64,000 nt of DNA from Aspidiotus rigidus (lineage: Eukaryota; Arthropoda; Insecta; Hemiptera; Diaspididae): positions 1,972,001 to 2,036,000 of the forward strand of contig JAVHKY010000059.1 in NCBI GenBank assembly GCA_035079385.1, given 5' to 3'. Positions 25,257-34,790 of this stretch are shown here, in pieces. A program made the position numbers and the translations under genes. The notes under the pieces are model-generated. The model saw only the letters and a program-made list of their open reading frames with translations, was not told the DNA's origin and did no database searches. How positions within the stretch are numbered: position 1 is the first letter of the stretch; each line of letters opens with the position of its first letter.

Positions 25257-26260
25257 ACTTTTTCCCGAATGACATTAACCCCAATTGTTTTTTATCCGAA
25301 TTACATTTTCCCGAATGATTTTTCACCCGACAAAGTTTTACCTGAAAAAAGTTTCCCGAATGTTGCTTTTCCAGAAAAATTCTTCCCCCGAAAAATTTGT
25401 ACCTGAAAAAAATTACCCGAATGTTTACTTTTTCAACCCACTCTCCGGTGGTCCCTGCTCCAATCATGGATTACTTCAACAAAACATACGTAACGGGTCG
25501 GCCGGCTGTACGCGCGAGGCGAACAGGGGGAAGGGGAGGAAGAGGAGGAGGTTCGCAGTCGTCGCAGCAAACAGCAATACCACGAAGATATGAACCGAAA
25601 CTTTGGAGCCATTATGCAGCTGCTGTCCACAAATTGCACCGCACTAATAATACAGCTGAAGGCTGGCACAACCGATTTGGCCTTGTCGTCTCCAAGAACC
25701 ACCCTGACTTGTACTCATGCTTACTCGAGTTCCAAAAAGAGCAGGCATATACTGAATCCAGTCTGTCGGATTTAGCTCTGGGAAAACGGATAAAAGCCTC
25801 TCCAAAACGGCAGTGGACCACATTGCAACAACGCATACAGGACATCGCATTAGAGTACGAGGTCCACAAGGATGCCGGGACAGTATTAGATTACCTTCGG
25901 ACGTTGGCACATAACATTGTCCTTCATTAAGAAGTGTTAGCCTAGGCAAAAATGGAATAAAAATGCTTCATTTCATGTCTTTCTGAGCACTGCTCGTTTT
26001 AAGACGTGTACTGCAATATTGAGGAAATAAAAACATGTCGGAGTATAAAAGGTTTAATGACCTGCATTTTTCAAAATTTTTCAGGAACAAAAATTCAGGA
26101 TAATGTACTTCCAGGTTAAAATCATTCGGGAAAAGAAAAATCGGGATAATGTGTTCAGGTCATAATTATTCGGGAAAATGTAATTCGGACTAAAAACCAT
26201 TCGGGAAAATGTAATTCGGATTAAAAACGATTCGGGAAAACGTGTTCGGGTAAATGCACG
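25257..26260 (+). mobile_element. Foldback (long inverted repeat) element with captured Mutator-like transposase C-terminus
   Basis: The LINE protein is broken exactly between LRATLNQ and GIKRNNGSYARS by about 1 kb. The outer 170 bp on the left carry repeated TTTTCCCGAATG and ATCCGAATTACATTTTCCCG strings; the outer 170 bp on the right carry their reverse complements (CATTCGGGAAAATGTAATTC several times). These internally repetitive arms could fold back on each other. The middle holds a Mutator-like transposase fragment. Long inverted repeats are common in Mutator-like elements. I could not find a convincing 8-10 bp target duplication; boundaries are good to a few bases. Confidence 0.75.
25397..25930 (+). 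CDS. C-terminal fragment of a Mutator-like (FLYWCH-associated) transposase-type protein
   Basis: An intact 177-codon frame. The first 20 or so codons come from the element's inverted-repeat arm; recognisable protein starts near residue 24 (MDYFNKTYVTGRP). A Gly/Arg stretch (RRTGGRGGRGGG, residues 40-51) is followed by YEPKLWSHYAAAVHKLHRTN and NTAEGWHNRFGLVVSKNHPD near residues 64-105. RTNN...EGWHxxF...HP is characteristic of the end of MULE transposase-like proteins that occur with FLYWCH zinc fingers. The DDE catalytic part and zinc finger are absent, so it cannot transpose by itself. It ends with a stop at 25928-25930. Whether it is expressed is unknown. Confidence 0.6.
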   Translation: MYLKKITRMFTFSTHSPVVPAPIMDYFNKTYVTGRPAVRARRTGGRGGRGGGSQSSQQTAIPRRYEPKLWSHYAAAVHKLHRTNNTAEGWHNRFGLVVSKNHPDLYSCLLEFQKEQAYTESSLSDLALGKRIKASPKRQWTTLQQRIQDIALEYEVHKDAGTVLDYLRTLAHNIVLH

Positions 26261-27143
26261 GGAATCAAGAGAAACAATGGATCATATGCGCGCAGCGATA
26301 CAGAAAAAGCGGCCATATTTGCTAATCACTTTGAATCCACTTTCAAACCCAACGACATCAACTCTGATATGGAACCACAGGTTAACTACATAAAAGGACC
26401 ACTACCTAAGTTAAATCAAGCTGCATTTTGTAAATTAAACACACGTAAAGCTCCTGGCTTACACCTCATCACCGCACAAATCATTTCTGAGTGCCCACGC
26501 AAAGTTGCGGGCTTTCTAACATACATCTTCAACGCCTCTTTAAGAATCCGCTACTTTCCTAAACTTTGGAAAACTGCAAAAATAATAATGGTGCCTAAAC
26601 CAGGCAAACCCCTGGACGATCCAGCCTCATACAGACTTATATCACTTCTGCCCTTATTTTCCACGATCTACGAAAAGCTCACCTACAGTCGGCTGCTTGC
26701 AGTAATAACTGGTCTCAACATCATCCCTGAACATCAGTTTAAATTTTGACCGAAACACGCCACCATTGAACAGATCTATAGAGTTTCAGCCGCAATACGT
26801 AACGCGCTAGAAGCCAAAGAACACTCCCCAGTGGTCTTCTTGGACGTTAATTTGACCGAGTCTGGTTACACGGATTGATACATAAAATCAGTGAATACAT
26901 GCCTATCCATTACATCCTCCAGCTCCTCGAGTCGTATGTCTACAACCGTAAATTTCAAGTTTATTATGGCGATGCAGTTTCCAGCACAAAGCCAACAGCC
27001 GCTAGAGTCCCGCAGGGTAGCGTGTTTGGGCCGCTATTATACGGGCTATATACAGCTGACATCCCCTGCTCAACACTCACTTCCGTACCGCGATCATTGC
27101 CCCGCACACCGACTACAGCATTGCGACAGATAACCTTCAAATA
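26261..27143 (+). pseudogene. Jockey-like LINE reverse transcriptase, fingers and palm (broken)
   Basis: The LINE frame resumes GSYARSDTEKAAIFANHF, then the RT blocks TRKAPGLHLITAQII, AKIIMVPKPGKPLDDPASYR, IYEKLTYSRL and PEHQFKF. A TGA at 26747-26749 stands where an Arg codon is expected (CGA to TGA), followed by PKHATIEQIYRVSAAIRNAL and VVFLDV. After a break near 26845 it continues IHKISEYMPIHYILQLLESY and RVPQGSVFGPLLYGLYTADI. Where the YxDD motif should be, only PHTDYSIATDNLQ can be read, so the catalytic pair is lost. Minisatellite repeats start immediately after. Confidence 0.85.
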
Positions 27144-28803
27144 CCGCCGTCACCATCATACTGCCGTCGCCATCTTGCCGCCGACACCATCTTGTCGCCG
27201 TCACCATCTTACCGCCGTCACCGTCATGCCGCCGTCACCATCATACCGACGTCACCATCTTGCCGCCGTCTACTTCATACCGTCGTCACCATTTTGCCAC
27301 CGTCACCATCTTGCCGCCGTCACCGTCATACCGCCGTCACCATCCTGCCGCCGTCACCATCATACCACCGTCACCATCTTGCCGCCGTCACCGTCATACC
27401 GCCGTCTACTTCATACCGCCGTCACCATCATACCGCCGTCACCGTCATACCGCCGTCTACTTCATACCGCCGTCACCATCTTGCCGCCGCCACCCTCATA
27501 CCGCCGTCACCATCATACCACCGTCATCACCTTGCCGCCGTCACCGTCATACCGCCGTCTACTTCATACCGCCGTCACCATCTTGCCGCCGTCACCGTCA
27601 TACCGCCGTCACCATCTTGCCGCCGTCACCATCATACCACCGTCACCATCTTGCCGCCGTAACCATCATACCGCCGTCATCATCTTGCAACCGTCACCGT
27701 CATACCGCCGTCCCCATCATACCGCCGTCACCATCTTGCCGCCGTCACCATCATACCACCGTCACCATCTTGCCGCCGTCACCGTCATACCGCCGTCATC
27801 ATCTTGCCGCCGTCACCGTCATACCGCCGTCACCATCATACCGACGTCACCATCTTGCCGCCGTCACCGTCATACCGCCGCCACCGCCATACCGTCGTCA
27901 CCGTCATACCGCCGTCTACTTCATACCGCCGTCACCGTCATACCGACGTCACCATCTTGCCGCCGTCACCATCTTGCCGCCGTCACCGTCATACCACCGT
28001 CAACTTCATACCGCCGTCACCGTCATACCGCCGTCACCATCTTGCCACCGTCACCATCATACCACCGTCACCATCTTGCCGCCGTCACCGTCTTACCGCC
28101 GTCTCCATCTTGCCGCCGTCACCGTCATACCGCCGTCAACTTCATACCGCCGTCACCATCATACCGCCGTCACCGTCATACCGCCGTCACCATCTTGCCG
28201 CCGTCACCGTCATACCGCCGTCACCATCTTGCCGCCGTCACCATCATACCACCGTCACCATCTTGCCGCCGTAACCATCATACCGCCGTCATCATCTTGC
28301 AACCGTCACCGTCATACCGCCGTCCCCATCATACCGCCGTCACCGTCATACCGCCGTCACCATCTTGCCGCCGTCACCGTCATACCGCCGTCTACTTCAT
28401 ACCGCCGTCACCGTCATACCGCTGTCTACTTCATACCGCCGTCTACTTCATACCGCCGTCACCGCCATACCGTCGTCACCGTCATACCGCCGTCACCGTC
28501 ATACCGCCGTCAACTTCATACCGCCGTCACCGTCATACCGCCGTCTACTTCATACCGCCGTCACCGTCATACCGCCGTCACCATCATACCGCCGTCACCG
28601 TCATACCGCCGTCACCATCTTGCCGCCGTCACCGTCATACCGCCGTCACCATCATACCGCCGTCACCGTCATACCGCCGTCACCGCCATACCGCCGTCTA
28701 CTTCATACCGCCGTCACCGTCATACCGCCGTCAACTTCATACCACCGTCACCATCATACCACCGTCACCGTCATACCGACGTCAACTTCATACCGCCGTC
28801 ACC
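27144..28803 (+). repeat. 17-bp minisatellite, about 98 units
   Basis: Unit CCGCCGTCACCATCATA with a small set of variants ending CACCATCTTG, CACCGTCATA, CTACTTCATA or CAACTTCATA. The 1660 bp equal 97.6 units, consistent with little or no length change. A block with rare variants (GTAACCATCATA, GTCATCATCTTGCAACC, GTCCCCATCATA) is present at 27661 and again at 28273, 612 bp (36 units) apart, which shows block duplication. Because 17 is not divisible by 3, each frame reads a 17-residue period (PPSPSYRRHRHTAVTVI-like), giving overlapping open frames of 619 and 643 codons; I do not regard these as proteins. The array is GC-rich against its AT-rich surroundings. Confidence 0.97.
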
Positions 28804-29480
28804 TGACCGTTGGAAAACCCAAATAAACGCCAATAAGTCAGTCAAGGTCAATTTCGGATTAAGACCACACCCAACAGTTCCCACGTTCGTCAATGAGGAA
28901 GAAGTACCCACTCGGCAAGAGGCCAGATACTTTGGGGTACATTTAGACGCACGGCTCACATGGGGACCCCACATCATGAAAAAAAGGGAGGAAGTCGAAG
29001 CTCAACTACGCTCTCTCTTCTGGCTGTTGAGAGCGAGGAACAAACTTTCATCAAGTAATAAGAGACTGATCTACGGTTCACTACTTAGACCTATTTGGTC
29101 GTACGGGGCACCTATATAGGGATGTGCCGCAAACTCCAATCTGCTCATCATCCAACGGCTGCAGAACCACATAATCCGAATGATGACAAGGGCGTTATGG
29201 TATATATTAAATGATTGTCTTCATAGAGATCTTGACCTACCCACCGTCAATGAGGTGATAATTAAACTGGCAACATCGTAAGAAAAACGAATCCACAGCC
29301 ACACAATCAACCTAGCATTCCATCTCCTCGAGGAGCCGCCTATAGCTCGACTGAAAAGGAAATTTAGAATAGAAACAGTGTACCAATCTCAAATGTCAAT
29401 AATTCCGCTAATTCACAGCTGTCTTGCGAATACGCAAGAAGCTGTTTTCGTATCAATATTGTAAATTCTATTACATGCTT
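28804..29480 (+). pseudogene. Jockey-like LINE ORF2, thumb and C-terminal region
   Basis: Directly after the minisatellite the LINE frame resumes: DRWKTQINANKSVKVNFGLR, TRQEARYFGVHLDARLTWGP, KLSSSNKRLIYGSLLRPIWS and YGAPI, then a stop at 29117-29119. Past it, NSNLLIIQRLQNHIIRMMTR and HRDLDLPTVNEVI continue the family's C-terminal region. The residue order on the two sides of the array is what one unbroken Jockey-type ORF2 would give, so the array replaced or expanded only a short segment. The 3' UTR ends with AATAAACGAATTT and an A-run near 29532. Confidence 0.85.
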
Positions 29481-29532
29481 GTTAACGCCCACGCTGGGCA
29501 GCCCAAGCTCAATAAACGAATTTAAAAAAAAA

Positions 29533-29605
29533 ATGAAAAATACAAAAACTCCGGAAAAAAGCAAGCTGAATGATAAGCATGCCTGTAAATTGCAAAGACA
29601 AGTTT
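29533..29605 (+). pseudogene. hAT transposase C-terminus, second part
   Basis: Continues the transposase frame after the LINE: MKNTKTPEKSKLNDKHACKL, then QRQVSH and a stop near 29610. Together with the part before the LINE this is the usual C-terminal end of hAT transposases. The remaining 190 bp to 29800 are the non-coding right end. Confidence 0.85.
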
Positions 29606-29800
29606 CTCACTAGTAACTAATAAATAATCAGTTCACGTTTTTTTGTATACTAAATTTATCCAAAAATATTGGAAATAATTTCTGTAAAATTTTACATTTT
29701 TCGACTCGAACAATGAAAATTTCTTCATTTTTTCGTATTTTAGTATTTATATTGCGGGTAACAGAAAAAGCTTCCGCGGTCCGCGGGTTGCCCATGCCTG

Positions 29801-32559
29801 ACTTAGAAATAAAAATATGCAAGACTAGTGCACAACTACAGCTACTGAAAGAAGGGAAAAAGAGCTAACAGCCACCTATTCCCCCGAATATAAAAAGTGT
29901 CAAGGATGAAGTGCTTCGCCAGCAGTCATCCAAACACCTGTTGGTATCCTGACCAAAACAATCGAAGTTGAGGACACATTTCTTCGAGCCAAATTTCTCA
30001 GAGCATTCAGAAGGTGAGAGAGCACATGAGACTGCACAACAAAAACCTCAGAATACAACGTGACAGCGGAAAAAGTCCCAGATATAGTGAGGAGACCATT
30101 CCCAAAAATGATGGTCCAAAAAAAAAAGATGCTGACGGAGTTAAGGTCATTAGATATTAATTTACCTGTAATGATTACATTTTAGTTTTCAGTTTGAGAC
30201 ATTGAACGATTTCTCTTTCATAAAAATGGTCGCTTCCATGTACTGGGCTGGTATTGATACAAATTAGGACCGAGTACTTCACCGAACATTCTGGGTGCTC
30301 CTGTCCATCAAAAATATTCACTTCGTTTGCTTTCTGGCCCATTTTTGACGTGATCGAGTGCTCCACCGTTTGCAAACATAAAACTGTAACTTTTCACATA
30401 GGCTTATCTTTTATGAAACTTCTCACTCGGTCACCGAGTGTAACTTCGCGACCTAGAGGTGTATTCTGCGATGAAAATGGACTCGAAGGGATTATAGTGG
30501 GGCATTTCAAACCTGTGCACCGTTCTCAAATGCAGAAGACGCTAAACCAATCGTCGTTTGCTCGAAAGCGGATAATTCATCAATTTTTATAGCATCAACA
30601 AAGTTCTTGACGACCTGTCACTTTGAAAAAACTAGACGTTCCTAAAAAGAACTACTCCAATAATTCTACGCTAATGATTTTCAAAATTTCATGTTCTACA
30701 ACCTATAATTAATCAAGGAGACTGATAGGGGAATGACGTACATGGCCTAAATACATCAAATTATCGAAAGGAAACCATAATCAATGTTTTTCAAGTCACT
30801 TGGAACTACTTTGAGACCCATCAGTGGTTACAACCATCAGTTTGCAAATCGCTCCTTTCAAATTTTCATGTTCCACGACCAGTTCTGAATTTCGAAGAAA
30901 CTGGCAGGGCAATAAAATACATGGCCTAGATACATCAAATTATTTATAAAAAAGAAAACCATCACTAAAATTTAGCAACCCATTTGGAACTGAACTTTGA
31001 ATGCTTTACACGATTAGTTTCCTCAAAGCGGTTTTCGATGAATAATTGGCTCACAGCTTTCTTGTTAAATGTGTGTAGGAACGACTTCTGAGAACTCCAA
31101 TTTCTTTTCGTAATACTTGAAAAAAAAATATTCTCCTCGATTGCATACTTTTGTACAACACAACTTAATTCATACATATATTGCACACCAACCAACTTAA
31201 AATTAAATCAACTCAGTCACTTCACATAGGCAATTAACGCCAATCTTCAAGAACGAAACGCCCCTCCTCTCTGAAAGTGAAGAAGAAGAGAAAAAAATCG
31301 GATGGCAACTCCGTCAGCAACATATACTGACTGATTTTAGAAGTTGAATAGATACTACAAAACGATTAAGCGAAACAACTGATTACGCATAAATCGCAAT
31401 GAAAAAACGAAAAAAAAAAAAAAAAATGACATTAAAATTAGTTGGTGTTAAGAACAAAGAAAAACAGTTGGTGGCTGAAGGTTAACCAGATATGCATTAC
31501 CGGTACATACCGGTATCTTTGATGCAGTAGTATACAGAAAAAAGAACAGAAGATTGTAAATAGGCGAAAGTAAAATTCAATTTACAGAATCTACGAACAC
31601 GCAAAGAATACCACAATAAAAACTAATGCGAGAACAGCAAGCAATTCTTGGCCTGCTGGATCGTAATATTTTCATTTTCAAATTTTGTTAAGAAGGAGTA
31701 TACATGTGTTGAATCGATGTGAATTATTGCTCGCTATGTAAATCACCACATCTGACTGCGAGTAGTAAAAGAAAACAATATTTTAAAATACTTTCGAAAG
31801 CCGCTCAATTTCTTGTTGTTCGCTATCGCGTGTAGGCGAATATGAGAAAAAGAAACGTATGATCCGTAACAAACGGGCTCAGTATTTGTAAAGAATACAA
31901 TAACGTGCGATATTCAACCTGGTATGAGAATAGTTTTTATGCAAAAATATTCCTATATACGAACCTTTATAAAGCATTCAACTAACTACAAACTCGTGAT
32001 AAGTTCCGAATAATAATGCTTGAAAAAAGTTTCGACTGGCTTGAATTTTCATCGTTCAAATATAAAGAGAAAGGTAATGTTCTTTGTTGTAAAAAAGTTT
32101 TTCAACTGCTCAAAAATCTCAAGAGCACCGTGCGCCGCGTATCATTATACTCCTGCGTTGCATCAAATTTCAAACTTAGTACGACTATACGTGCTCTAAT
32201 GGACCCGTGTCTGATACCGGAATGAAGGCTCGGAAATGAAACTCGAAAAAATAATAAAATTACACGGCGTCGAGAAAACTGCCTTCCGCTGCCATCGAAA
32301 GTCGGCTTGATTATTGAAAAACAAAAAACAATGAAACGTGCTCGAAATGACGTCACCGAGCTAAACGTAAAACCCGGATCATTTTCATCCATCTCGACCG
32401 CGTAATCGTGCCAAAATGTGAGAAGTTGCGAAAAATGGAGCTCGATTTCAAGTGATTTGTTCAAAAGAGGGAGAGGGCGGGGGAAACATTCATAAATCAG
32501 AACGAAGGTCAGTTAGGCTCTTGCTCCTGATAGGTCAAGCCCAAAAGTTGTAATCCTGG
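29801..32559. other. Intergenic, no gene seen; degenerate 178-bp duplication at 30679-31000
   Basis: Begins with the right target duplication of the hAT element. No recognisable protein on either strand. Two diverged units starting TTCAAAATTTCATGTTC (30679) and TTCAAATTTTCATGTTC (30857) share TACATGGCCTAXATACATCAAATTAT-type sequence and form an old tandem duplication. An A-run lies near 31410. Confidence 0.5.
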
Positions 32560-34790
32560 CTTCATTCTGCAAGATTGAAGAAAATCCTTCTTTCCTAATT
32601 AATAAATCCGTAATTACAGTCCTAAAAGCGTCAGGGCCGGAAATACCAGCCGAAGAGGCGCGGGCGGTTGCATCTGAATACCAGCAGGCTGAAGAAAGCC
32701 ATAAACGGCAGCTAGGGTGCTGCATGGAAAGAGCTGTGCGAAGTGGCAGAGGAGTACCTGTTTGGCAAGCCCTAAAAGACAGTATTGAGGAAGCATGAGC
32801 CGAATGTTGCGCGGGGGCAAGACATTGACGGCCTGTTCCCACAACAGCCACCACTGATGGTAACGCTAACAACTGTACAAGAGGATGGTATACTGTTTCC
32901 TGCGCGGTGGAAGAAAGCCAGGCTAGCGTTGGTTGATAAGAGGGATAAGCCATCTGGCCTGTAATTCTTTTATCGAGAGACAGATAACCAATCGACTTGG
33001 GAGTTATTTGGAGGAAAGAGATATAATATCAAGTAGTCAGTATGGTTTTCAAACTGGACGCTGTACATCAGATGCTGGAATCAGACTGAAGAGGATAGCC
33101 GAGTCAGCAATAGCTACGCGTCAGTTTTGCACAGCTGTCAGCCTCGACATAAAAAATGCACTCGATTCCACGGGAGAAGATATTCGAGGCCGTCATGGAC
33201 GCAGAAGTGCCCGCATACCTGCGTAGGATGATCAGCAGCTATCTTAGCCGTCGAGAAATCTAAGCAGGGGCGTCTGCTGGCGTAATGAAGCGCCCAGTTA
33301 GTTGCGAGGTGCCGCACGGGCAGATCCTAGGGCCGTTCTTGTTGCGCATCGTATTTAACGGTATTTTCGAAGCTACCGCCGGGTGTTGTGCTCATCTGCT
33401 ATGCAAATGATACACTGGTGATATGCATTACCGAAACAACTGTAGCGATAGAGAGCAGGGTAAATCGGCCCCTAGAGGTAGTGACGCGTTGGATGGAGTC
33501 GACCAGACTAGAACTTGCAGTACCCACCTTTCGCCTGCAAGGTGTGGTAATCGAGACCAAGAAGGTGATGAAATACCTACGGCACCTGGTTTGACTCGAC
33601 ACTCAGCTTCAGGCACCATTTCCTGATGACAGCGGAAAAAGCGACAGGGTACCTAAGCCACCTGATGAGGAACCTAGGAGGGCCGAGAGAAGCAAGAAGA
33701 AGGATCATGATGAGCACCGTCTTGTCGATCCTCCTATGTGGTGCCCTAGTATGGGCCGACTCAATGAAGATACCTCACAGAAGGAGAGAGATGGTAAAGA
33801 TTCAACGAGTGGTGTCGGCGGTAATTGGGTCCCAGGCTGTTGTCGGCACCACCCCAAAAAATAAAGTACCTTTAAATAAGAGCTTCGCTGAGATGAGTTA
33901 GTGCCTATTGCACTGTCTCGACGGAGGCTCTTTGCGTATTAGCACGTTCACCACCAATCAAGCTCCTTGCTGAGGAGAGACTGGTGATGTTCAAAGCAAA
34001 AAAGAAGACAACGACCGATCGAAAGGCTTTACGGGTCAAGCAGGAGGCCAGGCGAGTCCGTTCTTGTTTGAGAAATGAAAAGCAAGAATAGCCTAAAGTG
34101 GGCTGGGAAAATGGACAACCCGTGTGTTGATGTGCGACCTTGATGAGTGGATGAATTTTCCCCTAACGCAGGTGTTAAACGGCCATGGCTGCTTCAACAA
34201 AATATTTTCATGAGAAATTGAAAAAAAGTTGCAACCAAGGCCGGCATGATGGACAACAGAATATCTTATTTGAGTCCGAGGCCTGGAGGCGTGAGTGGGG
34301 CAAGCCGGTCTCTTAAAAAGATTGGACGCTTGCTTCGAGTAGCCTGGTAGCCACCATGGTTCCGAAGAAGCATGGAACCAGGTGTCTGCAATTGCAGCCA
34401 CAGTTATTACGCAGAAACCTGGAATGGAATAGGAAAATTCAGAACCATGCTATGGCCCACTCAAAACCTCTGTACCATCCACATCCAGATGGGCAGGAAG
34501 GAGAGGACGATTAGTAAGAAGAAGAAGGAGAAGAGACTCCAACAGCAATCTACTATATCTAAGATGGTGGTGTTGTTGTGCGTTCTAAAGTTTTACAAGC
34601 CTGGGGGCACTGCAGCTCGGCGTTTGCTAAGGAGAAGAGGGGGTTCGGGAGATTCTTCAAACACTGAAGTCATTCCCGAAAGGATCGATTCCGGTTTGTA
34701 GGAAACGAATTAAAAGCATACGCAACCCTCATCCACTCCACCATGGAGGACAGGCGGCGCTGTATATGCGACAAAAGCGAATTCCAGTCC
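32560..34790 (+). pseudogene. R1-type LINE, reverse transcriptase to 3' UTR, heavily mutated
   Basis: Across many frameshifts the plus strand reads an R1-type ORF2: GPEIPAEEARAVASEYQQAE near 32635, FPARWKKARLALVDKRDKPS near 32895, SSSQYGFQTGRCTSDAGIRL near 33030, then FCTAVSLDIKNALDS, LICYANDTLVICITE near 33395 (the YxDD motif now reads YAND), ESTRLELAVP and HLMRNLGGPREARRRIMMST near 33656. Then come LSILLCGALVWADSMK, LAEER, LDEWMNFPLTQVLNGHGCF near 34140 and EEAWNQVSAIAATVI near 34370. The 3' flank to about 34790 matches the flank of the minus-strand copy at 13885. The N-terminal endonuclease and gag-like ORF1 are missing. Non-functional. Confidence 0.85.

Larger units (their letters stand above)
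24888..29532 (+). mobile_element. Jockey-like LINE inserted in the hAT element (itself interrupted)
   Basis: The boundaries are exact. ATGAAAAATAC at 24877-24887 is repeated at 29533-29543, a perfect 11-bp target duplication, and the right copy is preceded by a 3' UTR and an A-run (29524-29532). Joining the flanks restores the hAT reading frame through MKNTKTPEKSKLND. The insert starts in the linker before the RT domain, so it is 5'-truncated. It includes a foldback element (about 25257-26260) and a minisatellite (27144-28803); without them it would be about 2.0 kb. Confidence 0.92.
24366..29800 (+). mobile_element. hAT-type DNA transposon relic hosting nested insertions
   Basis: Left end CAGACGTGGGCAACC (24366-24380) and right end GGTTGCCCATGCCTG (29786-29800) are inverted repeats with two mismatches. 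The flanking 8-mers are ACTTAGAC (24358-24365) and ACTTAGAA (29801-29808), an 8-bp target duplication with one mismatch, the size typical of hAT. GC-rich subterminal sequence (GCGGGCCGCATG; CCGCGGTCCGCGGG) lies inside both ends. After removal of the LINE and one copy of its target duplication, the element is only about 780 bp, so it was an internally deleted, non-autonomous copy that kept the transposase C-terminus. Confidence 0.9.

Noticed and set aside
25074..25593. Extra ORFs overlapping the LINE and foldback arm (110, 102 and 89 codons)
   Set aside because: They read through the arm repeats in the wrong frame. The LINE linker codons and the transposase fragment are explained by other frames.
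26875..29119. Frames of 643 and 619 codons encoding Pro/Ser/His/Arg-rich repetitive proteins
   Set aside because: They arise from a 17-bp repeat that lacks stop codons and rotates the frame. The same pseudo-peptide appears in all frames, and the outer parts are LINE codons, in the case of the 619-codon frame including the RT thumb.
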